A DNA stretch of 64,000 nucleotides from Xiphophorus maculatus (lineage: Eukaryota > Chordata > Actinopteri > Cyprinodontiformes > Poeciliidae): the NCBI RefSeq assembly GCF_002775205.1, contig NC_036457.1, forward strand, positions 10,330,996-10,394,995, written 5' to 3'. The notes beneath the pieces are model-generated. The model worked only from the letters and a program-made list of their open reading frames with translations, ran no database searches and had not been told where the DNA came from. The position numbers and the translations under genes were made by a program. This document shows, piece after piece, positions 1-12,445 of this stretch. Positions within the stretch are counted from its first letter, which is position 1, and each line of letters begins with the position of its first letter.

Positions 1-1
1 A

Positions 2-190
2 ATACTTATACAGATACCAGACAGCAGCCATTTCTCCTCTTTCCTCATATCTTTTAATCTGTCTGCTGAGCTCTGCTTCTGCCATTCTCTCTCCGTCGCC
101 GATTTCTCCTTTTATTTCTGTAATAATCAGATAGCTCAGACTGGCACGTGTCCCACTAGGGATTATGGAGCTTTCATTGTACCAGATATG
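2..190 (-). other. Unrecognised open frame running off the window start
   Basis: On the minus strand, after a TAG at 191-193, 63 codons stay open to the window edge. The frame reads SSIIPSGTRASLSYLIITEI, then an internal ATG (83-85) and MAEAELSRQIKRYEERGEMA. It is lysine/glutamate-rich and probably helical near its end. It lies in a utrn intron, antisense to the gene. It could be part of an old transposon ORF or a chance frame; I do not recognise a family. Confidence 0.2.
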
Positions 191-499
191 CTATAGCTGA
201 AGATCTTTAACATCACACCACATCATTTTATGAGGGTGTTTGCAACAGTTGCTGCTATTGTCTTGATAGCACAGTGTGAAAATTGCTAATTTGAGTCTGG
301 AAACAGAAAAATATGTAGGAATAGGTGCGATTTGTGGTTCATTTTGGGCTGGTTAAATCATAAGGTCAACAAACTAGACAAATGAGAAGAACAGTTGCTG
401 AAGCACACACACCTAAGAGCAAATTAGGATCCCAAAAAAACATGCATGTTTTTGTGTTGTGGATTAAAGTATCCATAGAAAAACATGAACTCGTCGGCA

Positions 500-560
500 A
501 AACCTGAACCCAGGACCTTCCTGCTTGTAGGTAGCTGACCACCATGCAGCTCACCATCCA
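500..560 (+). repeat. Fragment of a common teleost interspersed repeat tail
   Basis: The string aacccaggaccttcctgctt, followed by a degenerate 'accatgcagc' end, matches the conserved tail of a widespread fish repeat (consensus recalled as ...gaacccaggaccttcttgctg...). The minus-strand frame 366-557 runs over it and is not a gene. Confidence 0.4.
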
Positions 561-1278
561 CTTATAAATTCATAAATAGTTATGTTTTAAATGAAATGGT
601 GACAGGAACCTTGTTTCTAATGATACACTTCTAAAATTCAGGATACTAGCTCCCTCAAAGTTTGATGAAAAATGTGAAGACGTTTGCACTTGAATAATTT
701 CCTTCATGTTCTACATCATAGTCCGTTCCACCAGTTGTTTCTACACACCAAAGTAAGAAAAGTGTGCCAGAAAGAGGAAAACAATGTTTTTTCAAAAATT
801 TAGGTCAATAACTTCTAAAAAAGAGTAACACTTTTTCTTTGGGTTAATTGACTTAATGATTTTGTATTAAAATAAAAATAATGGATTCACAGCCCTTTTC
901 TTTTAGCACCAATATTCACTAAGGGCTGTGGATAAACAATTTTGATTTTCTTTCATTTTTTTATTTTGCTAAAATGAATAAAGGCATTGAGATAATGCAT
1001 ACTGAGTAAAGTAAAATAGCTAAGAAAATGATATCATTCCTCTTTCTATATGATCCATTCCACAACTTTAGGTCTTTGCATGTTAAGAAATCAAACATGT
1101 TAACCAAAAATGATGAGTAAAAGGATATCAATACTATGCAGATAAAAACACTACATAATATACTTAATTTGGATGTCAGTAGAACCTGTGTGAATTAAAT
1201 TTTTTAGTTTTATTTATATGATGCTGATTCACAACAAATTAATTTTAATGCAATTTACAAAACAAATGATTAAATCTA

Positions 1279-1358
1279 TACTGCTCAAAAAAATAAAGGG
1301 AACACTTTAAGTGTTAAACACCTGTTTAAGTGTTCCCTTTATTATTTTGAGCAGTGTA
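1279..1358. mobile_element. Palindromic Tc1/mariner-type MITE (about 80 bp)
   Basis: The left end is tactgctcaaaaaaataaag and the right end is its inverted, slightly diverged copy ending attttgagcagtgta, with only a few bases between. It is bordered by TA. The ends match the 'cactgctcaaaaa...aagggaacact' termini found in many fish Tc1-like and MITE families (recalled, not searched). It is non-coding, in a utrn intron. Confidence 0.75.
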
Positions 1359-1786
1359 TTTACATGAAGATACATTTTACATTGTGTCCAATCAAAAAAA
1401 AAAAAATCAACTACATGCATTGTTAGCATTCACTGATTGGCAAAAAGATCCAATTGTAGAGATCAACATCTGGTGTTTGCCAATCATGGGTGGTCAAATA
1501 AAAATTAAAAAAAGATGTCATTAGCCGACCTCTGTGCATTTCTAATTATTTCAAAAATTTTCCCATTGTCATTTTCCTTTAAAAGTCTTTTCATAATAGA
1601 GTAATTTATGTTTTCATTTAAGTTCCTGCCTTAATTCTTTAATTCTGCATAACATTTTTTATGTCATAAAATTTTAAAGAGCTTATAAAAAATAAAACTT
1701 TATGCTCCTCAACCTAAACTAATGATCACTGACACAGACGGGATGTTTGGGGTCGTTGCTCGCCTAACACTCTGCCCTTCTCACAG

Positions 1787-4700
1787 GGATGATGAACATG
1801 CTCTGATCATCCAGTACTGCCAGACGCTGGGCGGAGAGGGCTCCCCGTCCAGCCAGCCGCAGAGCCCCGCCCAGATACTACAGGCTGTTGAGAGGGAGGA
1901 GAGAGGCGAGTTGGAGCGGATCATCGCCCGCCTGGAGGAGGAACAGAGGTGACTTTTAAGCACATTAAAAAAAGGATATTCTAATTTAAATTGTTTATCA
2001 TGCCTGATTGTTCAGATTGAGAAAAAATAATTCTGTTAAACTTTGCAAAAATCAAGTTTTACGGATGCTGATATTTTACAACATGAAAGTAAAGGTAAAG
2101 AGGCTTCATTTCCTTACACTGTTATTGTAATCTGTTCACTGTTGCTGCGTAAAGCAAAGGAGACTCCAAGTGTACACTTCCTGTAACTCTATTGGCTCTT
2201 GCACACAAAGTTTGATTTGTAAATGGTAAGAAGAATGACTGCAAAGTCTATTGTTGTGGAAATGCTTTTTGCAGAGCCAGGAGCTCGGCTGGAGTGATTT
2301 AACACTGATTACACACATACACTGGCTCTGTGGGAGAGCTGTGGGAGCTTTACTGCCAGGCTCATAAATGCCAACTTAAGTAAAGCACTGCAGCTTATGG
2401 TTCTGCATTGAGAAGGAAAGAAAGAAAGGATGGAGGGAGGTGAGAAATTTGGCCTGGCAGGTCCTTTGCGTTTGTTTACCCACATCAGTAGGAATTAACT
2501 GAGGTAGCAGAAAGCAGAGGAAAACGTTAATGAAGGACTTTTGTGCCGCATCCCACTGTGAAGGTACAAACCAAGGTTGCTGAGCTTCTTATTTAATTTG
2601 TAATATTTATGAGTTAATGAAGACTAACAAGAATGACAGGTGGTAATCTTGAGGAGGTGATGAGAGTTATTCAGTCTTCCAGGTGTTCGTAATGGATTTA
2701 TTCTAGCATTTCCAACTATCTCAGGACACTGCAGAGGGAGTACGAACTGCTAAAAGAACAGCATGGCCAACGAAGCGCCCCAGCTGGAACACCCTGGGAG
2801 TCAGAGGGCCAGTCCACTCATCCTGACGAGGCTGATCTTCTGGCTGAAGCCAAGCTGCTGCGGCAACACAAAGGCCGGCTGGAGGCGCGCATGCACATCC
2901 TGGAGGAACACAACAAACAGCTGGAGTCGCAGCTCCACCGCCTGCGACAGCTACTGCACCAGGTTACTGAAGTCTTTCAACTCCTTTGAAATATTTATCA
3001 CCAAAATTCAAAAGTTACATGTCAGGAGAAAAGCTATGTACGACATTTGTATTCTCCTGACTTCTTTCTGCAGCTCAAAATGCTTGAATCTGTGTTTTCA
3101 CAAACAAATGGAGTATTATTTAGCTTTACAAGTATCGTATGTTTTTATATTCCTCCCAAAAAGGTGGTACTATTTGAGAACTATGCACTGCATTTATTTT
3201 TTTTTCACTACATATCAGTCACTTACTGGCCAAAGTATTAAAATATCAACAGAGTGAAATTTTGCTGCAAGAACAAGAATGGACTGCAGAAGAATTGAGC
3301 AAATATATCACCTCTGATCAGTTATCTGTCCTGAAAATTATTTATCTGGACAAGAAAAAGTGAGAACTGCTACTGTGAAGCATCAATTCAAATGTGAGGT
3401 TTCTACAAAATCCACAAAAACGTAAAGATAAATTTATTCTAAAAGAATCTTATTTCATCTGACAAAGCAAATTTTGTTGAAGATCAGTCTTTTCCAGTAT
3501 AAAGAAGCTCCACATAGGCAAAAGTAAAACTGATTTCTCCAGAGAAATTAGTTTTGCTCCTATGAAGTCTCCTTTGACTCCACTCCTACAAAACTATAAT
3601 TAAAAGGTTATTTTCCCCTGTTAGCTGTATTTACTATTAATTCATTAGGCTTTTTGTGGAGGAGCAGCAGGACAGTAATCACTGTTTAGAATCACACAAA
3701 CACCAGCTGATGGAAGCATCTCAGAACAGCACATTAATTTATTAGAGGAAGCGAAAAATTAAATAAAATAGCAGCATGTAATAATTTAATAATCCAAACT
3801 TGTAGTTAATGTTGCACTTCCTTGCTACATCTTTTTATTCTTGACCTGTTGTTTATAAAAACTAACAATAAGCTGATACATTAGATCTAAATCATATCGC
3901 TGCCTTCCTGCCTCCACCATTGATTCCCCCACCTTTCCATCAATACCCTACAGATTTGTTTTGGGTCTGCTGACCTAATAGCTCACGGAGGTTAGATTGC
4001 TTGTGCAGAGCACAATAAAGGGCAGTGCTGCAGCTAAAGAAAAAAGAAAAAACAAACAATCCCAACTGAGAAAACAAGCAGACAAACAGACTTTCTGATT
4101 GGTGCAAAGCCGGAAACATGGTGGCAATATATGTTAAGATGCAGATTGCTCAATCAGGACCACAATCTCTGAGGAATGTTTCCGAAACCTTGTTGAATGT
4201 CTCTTAGGAATTAAGGCAGTTCTAAAAGTCTATGTGGATCCCATACTAGCAAGCTGTACCTAATAAAGTGTCCAGTGAATATGAAGCATGATTCATAGCA
4301 AATCCTATTTCAATGCACTTCCAATTGATATTCTGTTATATGGATTCCTATAAATTCAAAATTATATTAGACCAGCTCATTCCAGTATAATCCAACCACT
4401 CCATCATATTCAGGTCCAATTACATGGAGTTCACTTCAATCCTAATTTTAATTCGCTGCAGTCAAATTCAGTTTTCAGAATTATGTATTGCCAAATTGAT
4501 TGAAAGGTTAACTAGAGAAGTCCAGACGATTGCATTGAGTCTTTGACCAGTTACAACAATGAAATAGTAATCCATAAAATGTAAAAGACTGAAATGTGGG
4601 TGAATCAATTTTGTTGGGTACAAAACTGAATCAAAAGAAGTTTCACTTTAATAGCATCTTGAAATCTCTGAGCAGTTCCTGTATCAATCGATTACTTTTA

Positions 4701-7700
4701 CTCTAAAATGTTCTGGGAATATGAATATGAATTAAGACTATTTTTGCTGAGCGAGGGAGCAAAATAGAGCCTTTTAAAGCATCAAAGTCTAGAATTAACT
4801 CCACCTAAACCTTTTTAAGTAATATTAGCTGAGTGAAAATTCAGCACTGATAATATTGAACATAATTTGTTACTCCAGGCCCTCAATAAAAAAAAATAAA
4901 TACAAGTTTTAACCATCCAGATGATTTCTTTTTCCTACTGATTTGTAAGTTTTGTCACAAAAGCCAAAGATTTATTTATATTAATAACATCTTGACTGCC
5001 ATTGTCATGGCAACCACATTTCTTATGCACACCATGCCACCCTTCCGCTGTTGTTTAGCTTGCATTGGCAGCTTTTTACTCTATTGTTTTGTGTGTGTGT
5101 CACTGCTCTGTTGTAAATAAACTGAAGTACAAGCAAGAAAAACCAAAACAGTTCAAGTGAAGTAGATCAAACACTAGACAAAATCTGGCTTTTTTGAAAG
5201 TATTTTTCTTAAGGATTGAATTTTTCAGCAAATTCTGAAGTGAAGTGACACTGACACCGTCTCTGAAAAACAAATACAAACATAATGCAGCATACACAAG
5301 TACCAGTGTGAACATATTGCATCCATCATTTCATTACATATAAACTGGTATTGTTTGAAATTTGAGTCTCTGGAGACCTAACAAGGTGTCGGTGAGTCAT
5401 TCTATGAGCTGCAGAAGTTTAATGCCAAACTCAAGGATGAATTTTGAAAAAGCCAGCCTGCCTGATTGCTCGCTTTAAATCTACACCCCTTAGGGTCAAC
5501 CAAACCTCTGACCTCAGTTATTTTAAGACAAGCCTTAAGATAACGGTTGGACTCTGTGGCTGTTTCCAGGGCTGTTGGCTTCGCTCACGCTTAGGCGACA
5601 GCAAATAAAGAAGATGATGGTTATTAGAGATGAGGAGGAAGTAAAAGTTTCTCTAGTTTCAGGCAGAAACTCCAAAGAAAATGTGAGATTCTGATAATGA
5701 ATGTTGTAATGTTGTGCTCCAATCTTGGAAAAATAACTTTTTTTCATTGATTTAACACCACTGATCCTTATCAGTGATAGCAATTAAGATAGCTAATGGT
5801 GAAATTCTTTTATTAAAGGTGATTTTGTGAGTCTCCTACTGTAATTGCCCTGTTAAAAAAGCAATTAAAAGTCAGCACAGTCTGTCTGATTGTGACAGGT
5901 TATCTGTGTTTACTGTCTGAGTTACTTTGTGTGCTTGGAGCAAAAATGTAACAACATTAATGGAGACTCATTAAACTTTTATACTGTTTCTTTCTATGTG
6001 GGTGCAATAACATTTGCTATATCTTTTGGCAGAGTTTCATAACTTTCATTTCAATCATTTATATTGGATTTTAGGAATTTGTCTGTCGCCCGCGGAGAAA
6101 AAAAAATCCTTTGAGGTCCTTGGATGAGTCTCACTGGAGTTTTTATTCTGTGGGAAACTTTTAGTGGGGACTTTGAGAAATGTTTACATAATTCAAAAGT
6201 CCTAACAGCCTCATTGTGCCCCCCACATGCGCACCCCTGCTTTTGCGTTTGCCAAGCAGGGTGTTTTGTTTGGATATCTGAATTTTTTTCCTTTTTCTCC
6301 TCCTCTATCAGCCGGAGGTAGACTCGAGAGTAAACGGAGCATCATCCCCGACTGTGCAAGATAGAGGACCACTTATGGAAAACTCAGGTGAGACAGTTCA
6401 GCCTTGATGTATTGCACTTAAAACACACACACACACACACATGCACGTCTGCGTGTCTGTCTTAAATATGAGAATCTACCTCTGAAAATCGATCACTCGT
6501 TGCTCTGAAAGACTAGGAAAATGATTGTTGCGGTAGGATAGCGAAGTGTATCCTGTTACTGTAAACACACCTCTCTGTGCCTGTGTGTGTCCAGAAGAGC
6601 TGCTTCCCCCCCAAAACAGCAGCTCTGACCTGGCAGATGTAATGGAGCAGATTAACAACTCCTTTCCTGCATGCAGTCGTAAGTTTCCCAGTCCTCCTCC
6701 ACCTCCCCCCAGCATCTGCATGTTTGTCAAAAGTCACCGTCGTTTTTTTTTAGTTGGAGAGCTCCCTCTGTTTGGTTTGTTATTCTTTTCCTAAGCACAT
6801 TGTGACTGACTTCAATTAGCCATTCTCTAAAAACAAGTCAGCATATACTTAGTTGCTTCATGATTTATCTGTTTTTTTTATAACTCTCAATTACTGGTAT
6901 GTTGTTTGACTAGTAAAACGTTTACTAGTGTTTCCATAAATGATCAAATGTGTCCCATAAATATTGGGAACGGCAAATCTTCTTTACAACATGATTGGAT
7001 TTTCTGGATTTTATGGATTAGTTAATTCCCGCCTTTGAAATGCTGCTGGCCAAACACACTGCGGTTATATCAGCTCGCGCTCTTCACAGATAATCTGTCA
7101 GGCTGTTGCAGCTCTCAGCAAGTGTTCATGTTCAAACGTTGAACATCAAACAGTGCTCAGGACTCTATCTTTTAAGAAAAGTTAAAGTTATATCAGAGGT
7201 CCATGGCTTTGCTCTGCTACAAGTCAGTTACCTGTAAACAAATCCAACAGCATTTGATTTTGAGGCATTTATTCCTTTTTTTTTCAAATAGACACAATCT
7301 TCTGACCTAACATGTTATTGTCAGATTTGATCCACTATTACTGTAACATTGGAGCAACATCTAAATGACCACTGAACAGACATGGGTTTAAATTCCCACA
7401 GCCCTGATTTGGTGTGAATTTCTTATTCACTTGACTGTAGGATCTTGTCACATATCCTCAGCAGATAACTGCAAAATCTGGAGTCTGTTTTACCACTAGT
7501 GAGACCTAAAATTAAACTTGTGTCCAGTTTTGCTTTTAGAAAGTGTATTAAACAGTTGAAATGTAACTATTTGAGAGAAGAGAAGTTTTAAGATTTTGAA
7601 AAGAAATACTTCAGGGTTTGAGTACGATTGCTGATGCACAACTGAACTTTACCCTCTATGGCTTTTCTGAGTGAAAGGAGGATTTAGTTTAAAGTACCAC

Positions 7701-10700
7701 ACTCAGCTTTTTGGTTCACTGTTGGCCAGAGCTGTGGTATTGTTGCAGCACTCGACCTTTGACCTGTTGAGCTTCACTTTCCAATCTGGGAAAGATTCAC
7801 TGCTCAATCCGTGATCAGAGTGACACATTTGACCAGATTTACAGATGTTTTCGCAACACTCGCTCAGTTTGGTTTTATCTAGATAAATATGTTGGTTATT
7901 TTCCATATAATATTGATTTTAAAGTTAAAAAACAGGTCAAACATGCCAAAACAATTAAAGAAAGCTCTGCTACGAAGAGAAGAGACCTGTAGAAATGTTT
8001 TTTCACACAATCTTCCTGATTTGTCAGCATTTTCTATCCATTCCTCTCCACTGTGATGATCCTTCACTGTTTGTCTTTATTCACTCATTGCATCATAAAC
8101 TCACCATCACCTGCCTACATGCATGTTGTCAAATTTGATGTTTAAGTAGTCTGTGAAATGATCCTTTTGAATGAATAGACTGAAAAATAATCTTTTTGAT
8201 GATATTCTAATTTATTATTCTGTATCCTAGTGATATAAAACCTTACGTCCTTTAAGTTTAAAGTGCATCTTTTATCATCACTTAAATACCCTATTTGGTA
8301 TGCTGTAATAAAGTAAAACCCTTGTTACCCAAGTTGAAACAATATTCACTTTTGTGAACGTTAATTAAGACTGATTATAAAAATGCCCAAATATTGAAAC
8401 GAAGCTCGCCGCATTTAGATTGCATTCAATTTTCGGAGTTGGAACCGAGATGAGGGCATTAGTTAAAAATCCATTCTAATCTCGCATGCGCTCCAGCGAT
8501 ATTAGGCTTCAGTTCCTGCTCAGCTCCGAGGCAGCGGGGAATGAGTTGGATGTGTGCAACAAAATGAGGAATGCACCCGCGGGCTGATGATTTACCGCTA
8601 GACGAATGCAAACAGATGAACTGATAATTCAAAGCGTTAAACTGCTGTTTTGTTTTCTCTCCCACAGCCTCAAGCCTCTCCTCAAGACCACAGGTGAGAC
8701 AGTTTTCCTCCATCCCGACACCAGAGCTGTAAATTAATCTGCATAGCATGAGTAGCTTGCGCTTTGGTTTTTGTTCTATTGTCTGGTTTGTGTATCAGTA
8801 ATTAGTAAAGATGGGTGAAGTTGGAGCAGAGCACATTTTAGAAGTGATTACAGTTGCTGCCACAAAAGCATTGCCCTCCTCAAAGCCTTCACTTCCTTGC
8901 ATATCAGAAGGTTTGGGAGAAAGAGCTGACTAATGGATCTCTGGGGAGTTCCATTTGTCGGCCCCCTCATCCTCTCCGGTTTGAGGCCAGGGCGCGTTTT
9001 AAGACAGAAGTACAGTAAAAGCTTTTGCCACTGACCTCTTCCCACTGTAATTATTCACCCCTGTCTTGAACTCTGCAGCATCCCAACTTTCTGACAGTTT
9101 CTTATTAACTTCTAATAAAGGTACTACTGACAAGTTAAAATTTTTTACATGGTGTTAATTTGGTTTAATTTGGTCTTTGTTCCTTTTTCTTCATTGAACA
9201 TTTCAGGTGGTTTGGCCATTCTGTCTGTGAAGTTTTGTGCAGATATTTTCGTTTTTAGTATTTATAAATAGTCCGGGAGAATGTGGAATTGATATTTTCC
9301 AGATCTGGATAACTATGGAAAATAAAATACTGTAATGTAATGTACTGTAATTATTACTCCTTTGTCCATCCACTCTTTTGTCCTTCCTTCCAGTCTGCTG
9401 TTTTTGGAGGTTCTATATTTATAGTGTGACCACTCTAGAATAGCCTCCATAAATGCCTGCTGAACATTTATTTATATATGTGTGTGTGTAAACACGTGTG
9501 TGTGTGTGTTTTCCAGTTTGGGTAAATATGTATTGAGAGTTCTGGAGTTTGAAGTCTAGAAAATGTTAAAGGATTGGCATAAAAAATGTGTAGGATTCAC
9601 AGAATAGTCGCATAGCATGGAAATGATTAGAAAGGGAAAAAACTCCAGCAAAATATTTTGTGCTTTTCTTTACAGTTTAATAACCAAGAAGATACCAACA
9701 CTGAAAGTTGATCATCACAAAGTTAACTAAACATTATTATAATCATGTATTAGTCATATACGATGTTACACTGTTACAAGTTTGTCACAAAAGCATTATT
9801 AAATCAACCAAATAGCAGATCTAATTTATTCTGTCGCTCGTATTGCAGCAATAACTCATTCAGTTTTCAAAATTGCTCATTTTTTGCTTGACCTGTTGAT
9901 CAGGCTCAGATAATTCAGATTTCGTTTTTTTTCTGCTGCTCGACAGAATGCACCATGCACTCAGCAACAGAGAGCTACTTCCATTTGCATTAAAAGTGAG
10001 AGCACATTTCACCTTTATGACTCATAAACTCCCAGCAGTCCGAATTTATAATGGGATAAAAATAAACCTTCACAAACCAGCACCGTCTGTGGTTTTCCAC
10101 TGGTGTCAGAAGCAACAGAAGGTAAAGCCATTTGATGAATATCTGATTATTGCATCATGATTATTATTTTTTCTACTTCAACGCAGATTAAATATCTATT
10201 CCTGAAAGTATATTAGAAAAGCACAAATATGGTCCTACTATTTTGCTTGATTGAATATCCATGTACTAGATGCAGATGATTGTAAGATTCTATAGTTTGA
10301 ATCTAATATTTACTGCCTCTTATTCCAAGTGTGTTAACAAGACACACCTTTAGATAGTTGAAAGCATTGAAATGGCCGATTAAAAAAGAGAAGAGCGGAT
10401 TAATCGAAGCAATAAATAAAAGAATCACATTATTTTCTAATATAGTCCAACCCTGTCTTTCATTTGATCTGTGTTGGACAACTAGAACTTAGACGATGTG
10501 TGTGGATATTTCCATATACTGGTTGGAAATCTGTGACATTTGACCTCCCTTCACACAAGATACTGTAGCTACAAAGTCCACATGGCCTTATCCATCCAAC
10601 ACCACCCCCTATCTAACTGCATTAAGACCAGGTTAGTGGTATCATGGTGACTCACCACTGAATATCCCAGCAATAACCTAATAATACTAATCCATATGAG

Positions 10701-11281
10701 CCAAATTAAATCAGAATTATATAATTCCTTCTGGGGTCTGGTGTATTATGTTAATCACAGTTCAGTTTCATTGGTTAGTCTTACTGATATAACACCCACT
10801 CATCATGAATTTTTCATGTTCACACTTTCGCTAAGCCTTATTCTTTTTGTCCTTGGACAGTTTCTCATGCAGTCTGTTGGCTTGTGCACAACCCAGTCAT
10901 TTATAGGTTAAAGTCCAATTTCTAAGCTGGCAGTTGTGGTTTCATACACGCCCACCACCTCCACCTTACTGCGTTCCTAATGGACAGTAACTGGATTTAG
11001 CCACTTAAGTCAATTTTCCAGCTCTCAAACTTAGATTGCTATCTTCAAACTTATGATTTTTTTTTTCTCCGACTGTAATGTTCTGATGTGGGGAAATGTA
11101 GCAGTGCTCTCAAATTAACAAAAAACACCTTTTAGTTGGTTCACTCATCTTCAGATGAACTCTGAAGACGAGCAAAGTTCAGTGTTGCAACAAGATTTGC
11201 TTCTCTGTTGGTTTTGAAATGTTTTTTGTTTTTCAAAATGATGTATTAATGTTTTCTGTTTGTGTTTTTCAGGCCATGTGA
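1787..11281 (+). CDS. utrn: Utrophin, C-terminal six coding exons (5' part lies outside the window)
   Basis: Coding exons, all with AG/GT borders: 1787-1948, 2725-2962, 6312-6387, 6595-6678, 8668-8693, 11273-11281 (stop TGA 11279-11281). Phases join without a break and give about 197 residues. Exon 1787 reads [18 protein letters not shown] and [19 protein letters not shown]; exon 2725 reads [19 protein letters not shown] and [15 protein letters not shown]; the end is SSRPQAM. This is the utrophin/dystrophin C-terminal region with the two coiled-coil helices that bind dystrobrevin, just after the syntrophin-binding segment. [15 protein letters not shown] and the PQAM end fit utrophin better than dystrophin. 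The protein links actin to the dystroglycan complex beneath the membrane. The actin-binding, spectrin-repeat, WW and ZZ parts must lie upstream. The name is firm at family level and strong for utrophin over dystrophin. Confidence 0.95.
2963..6311. other. utrn intron, no gene seen
   Basis: AT-rich intron. The frame 2763-3257 is exon 2725-2962 read in a wrong frame and then into the intron. A possible transposon terminus lies at 4248-4282; nothing else is supported. Confidence 0.6.
4248..4282 (+). repeat. Possible DNA-transposon terminus
   Basis: The phrase gtacctaataaagtgtccag resembles the 'gtacctaataaagtggccggtgag' end common in fish repeats. The rest of the element was not found. Confidence 0.35.
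6425..6441 (+). repeat. (AC)n microsatellite
   Basis: About eight uninterrupted AC units in the short intron between utrn exons 6312-6387 and 6595-6678. Confidence 0.9.
6679..8667. other. utrn intron with a GC-richer block before the microexon
   Basis: No exon is seen. About 8400-8640 is richer in GC and CG dinucleotides than the surrounding intron and runs up to the microexon acceptor. It may hold splicing or other regulatory elements, but this is inference from composition and position only. Confidence 0.35.
8668..8693 (+). other. utrn: utrn 26-base penultimate microexon
   Basis: The acceptor is ...ctcccacag and the donor is CAG|gtgaga. With one base carried over from the previous exon it encodes PSSLSSRPQ, and the last exon adds AM and stop. 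It occupies the place of dystrophin exon 78, also a microexon and known to be alternatively skipped. Its length is not a multiple of three, so skipping would change the C-terminal frame (see findings). Confidence 0.88.
8694..11272. other. Last utrn intron, no gene seen
   Basis: AT-rich intron with a short GT-rich tract (about 9478-9510). The open frames at 9948 and 10696 lack family resemblance or splice context. Confidence 0.6.
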
Positions 11282-12445
11282 AGACCAGTATCATTCCCAA
11301 TCAGATACAATTCCCTGCCCCAAAATCCCAAAGACGCACAGGAGCAGACAACTGAACTTGTTTTACCATCTCGTCTTGTACTATGCAACTGTAGATTGTA
11401 CCTGAACTTGATTGAACTTGTGTCAGTTTATTTTTTCTTTAGATTTCCAGATGTACTGTATAGCAAAATATGGTTTCTTACAAAAGATTGGTTTGGAATT
11501 TGTGATCGGATTTTGCCTTCACTGGGAATCAAACTGTTACATTTCGTGTCATTCCACTGCTGTGTAACATTTAGCTTCTTTGTATTGGTCCATGAAAGTA
11601 GCATTTAAGGGGGTGGGAACGATTAAAGAAGACACTCGGTGGCTGACAGGATAATTTAGGAATTGTAAAGTCACTTTTAAAATCTGTCCTGTAGCATGTT
11701 TGATGTCAAGTTCCCCTTTAAAAGCGTTAAAATGCCGGCAGACTTTGTCTCAACTCTACCCTTTCTGTGCCTATAAGAGTTTGTCATTCCAAGTGTGGAG
11801 CTGCTCTTGAATTATTCTGGGATTGTGCATAAAGATGGAAAAAAATATATAGATTTTAATCTTGGTTTGTAAGAGGCCCGTCACCATTACGTAGAATAGA
11901 CTTTGTTTTGGAGATATATGTTAATAAATCAGAGTAAAGCCATGACTGCCTTGCTACCTCAGACTCGTAGACACAGTTTTGTTTTTGTGGTTGTTGAAAG
12001 CAGTTGTGATCATTTTCAAACATGGACAACCTGGTTTAGCGTTCTAAGCTTTAGCTTACTGTATTGGTGTACACTGCGACGAGGAGTAACCAAGTTTTAA
12101 AAAAAAATTTAAAAAATCTGTGGGTGTGTGGCCTGCAGATGCTAGTCCCCATGATGAGCATCGTCCCTTCATCTGTTGTTGGGTTTTCCTAACTCGTCAT
12201 GTCGTTGTGATCTATGCCGTTCTGTAAAACTTGTGAGACTGACCAACACTACTATAACCACCTCCAGCTGTCAACTGGTGTTATTGATGATTTTTAACGA
12301 TTATAATCACGATGAATCTTATGGCAGAACTGTGTCGCTTCTCCTGAGGTATGTAAAATAGATCGACAACACTACATGTAATATGGCTACATTGTTTTAT
12401 TCTAAATAAAATTTTTATAATAAATGCCCCTCTTCGGTGCAGTTC
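11282..12445 (+). other. utrn: utrn 3' untranslated region
   Basis: About 1.15 kb follow the TGA and run without an intron signature to two overlapping poly(A) signals. The segment is slightly less AT-rich than the flanks. The open frames inside it (for example at 11396, 11903 and 12176) look like chance frames and are not called as genes. The 3' end is inferred from the poly(A) signals, not observed. Confidence 0.75.
12405..12424 (+). terminator. utrn poly(A) signals
   Basis: AATAAA occurs at 12405-12410 and again at 12419-12424, followed about 10-20 bases later by the T/G-rich stretch gcagttctttttctc. Cleavage is expected near 12440. Confidence 0.7.

Larger units (their letters stand above)
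191..1786. other. utrn intron, no exon seen
   Basis: AT-rich intron upstream of the first visible utrn exon. It contains a repeat tail fragment near 500-560 and a palindromic MITE at 1279-1358. Nothing else is supported. Confidence 0.6.

Noticed and set aside
2763..3257. 164-codon plus-strand open frame
   Set aside because: Its first part is utrn exon 2725-2962 read in the wrong frame; it then runs into the intron.
1787..11281. Dystrophin (dmd) instead of utrophin
   Set aside because: [15 protein letters not shown], the [13 protein letters not shown] segment and the SRPQAM end match utrophin; dystrophin ends in a different sequence. Linkage to epm2a also supports utrn.
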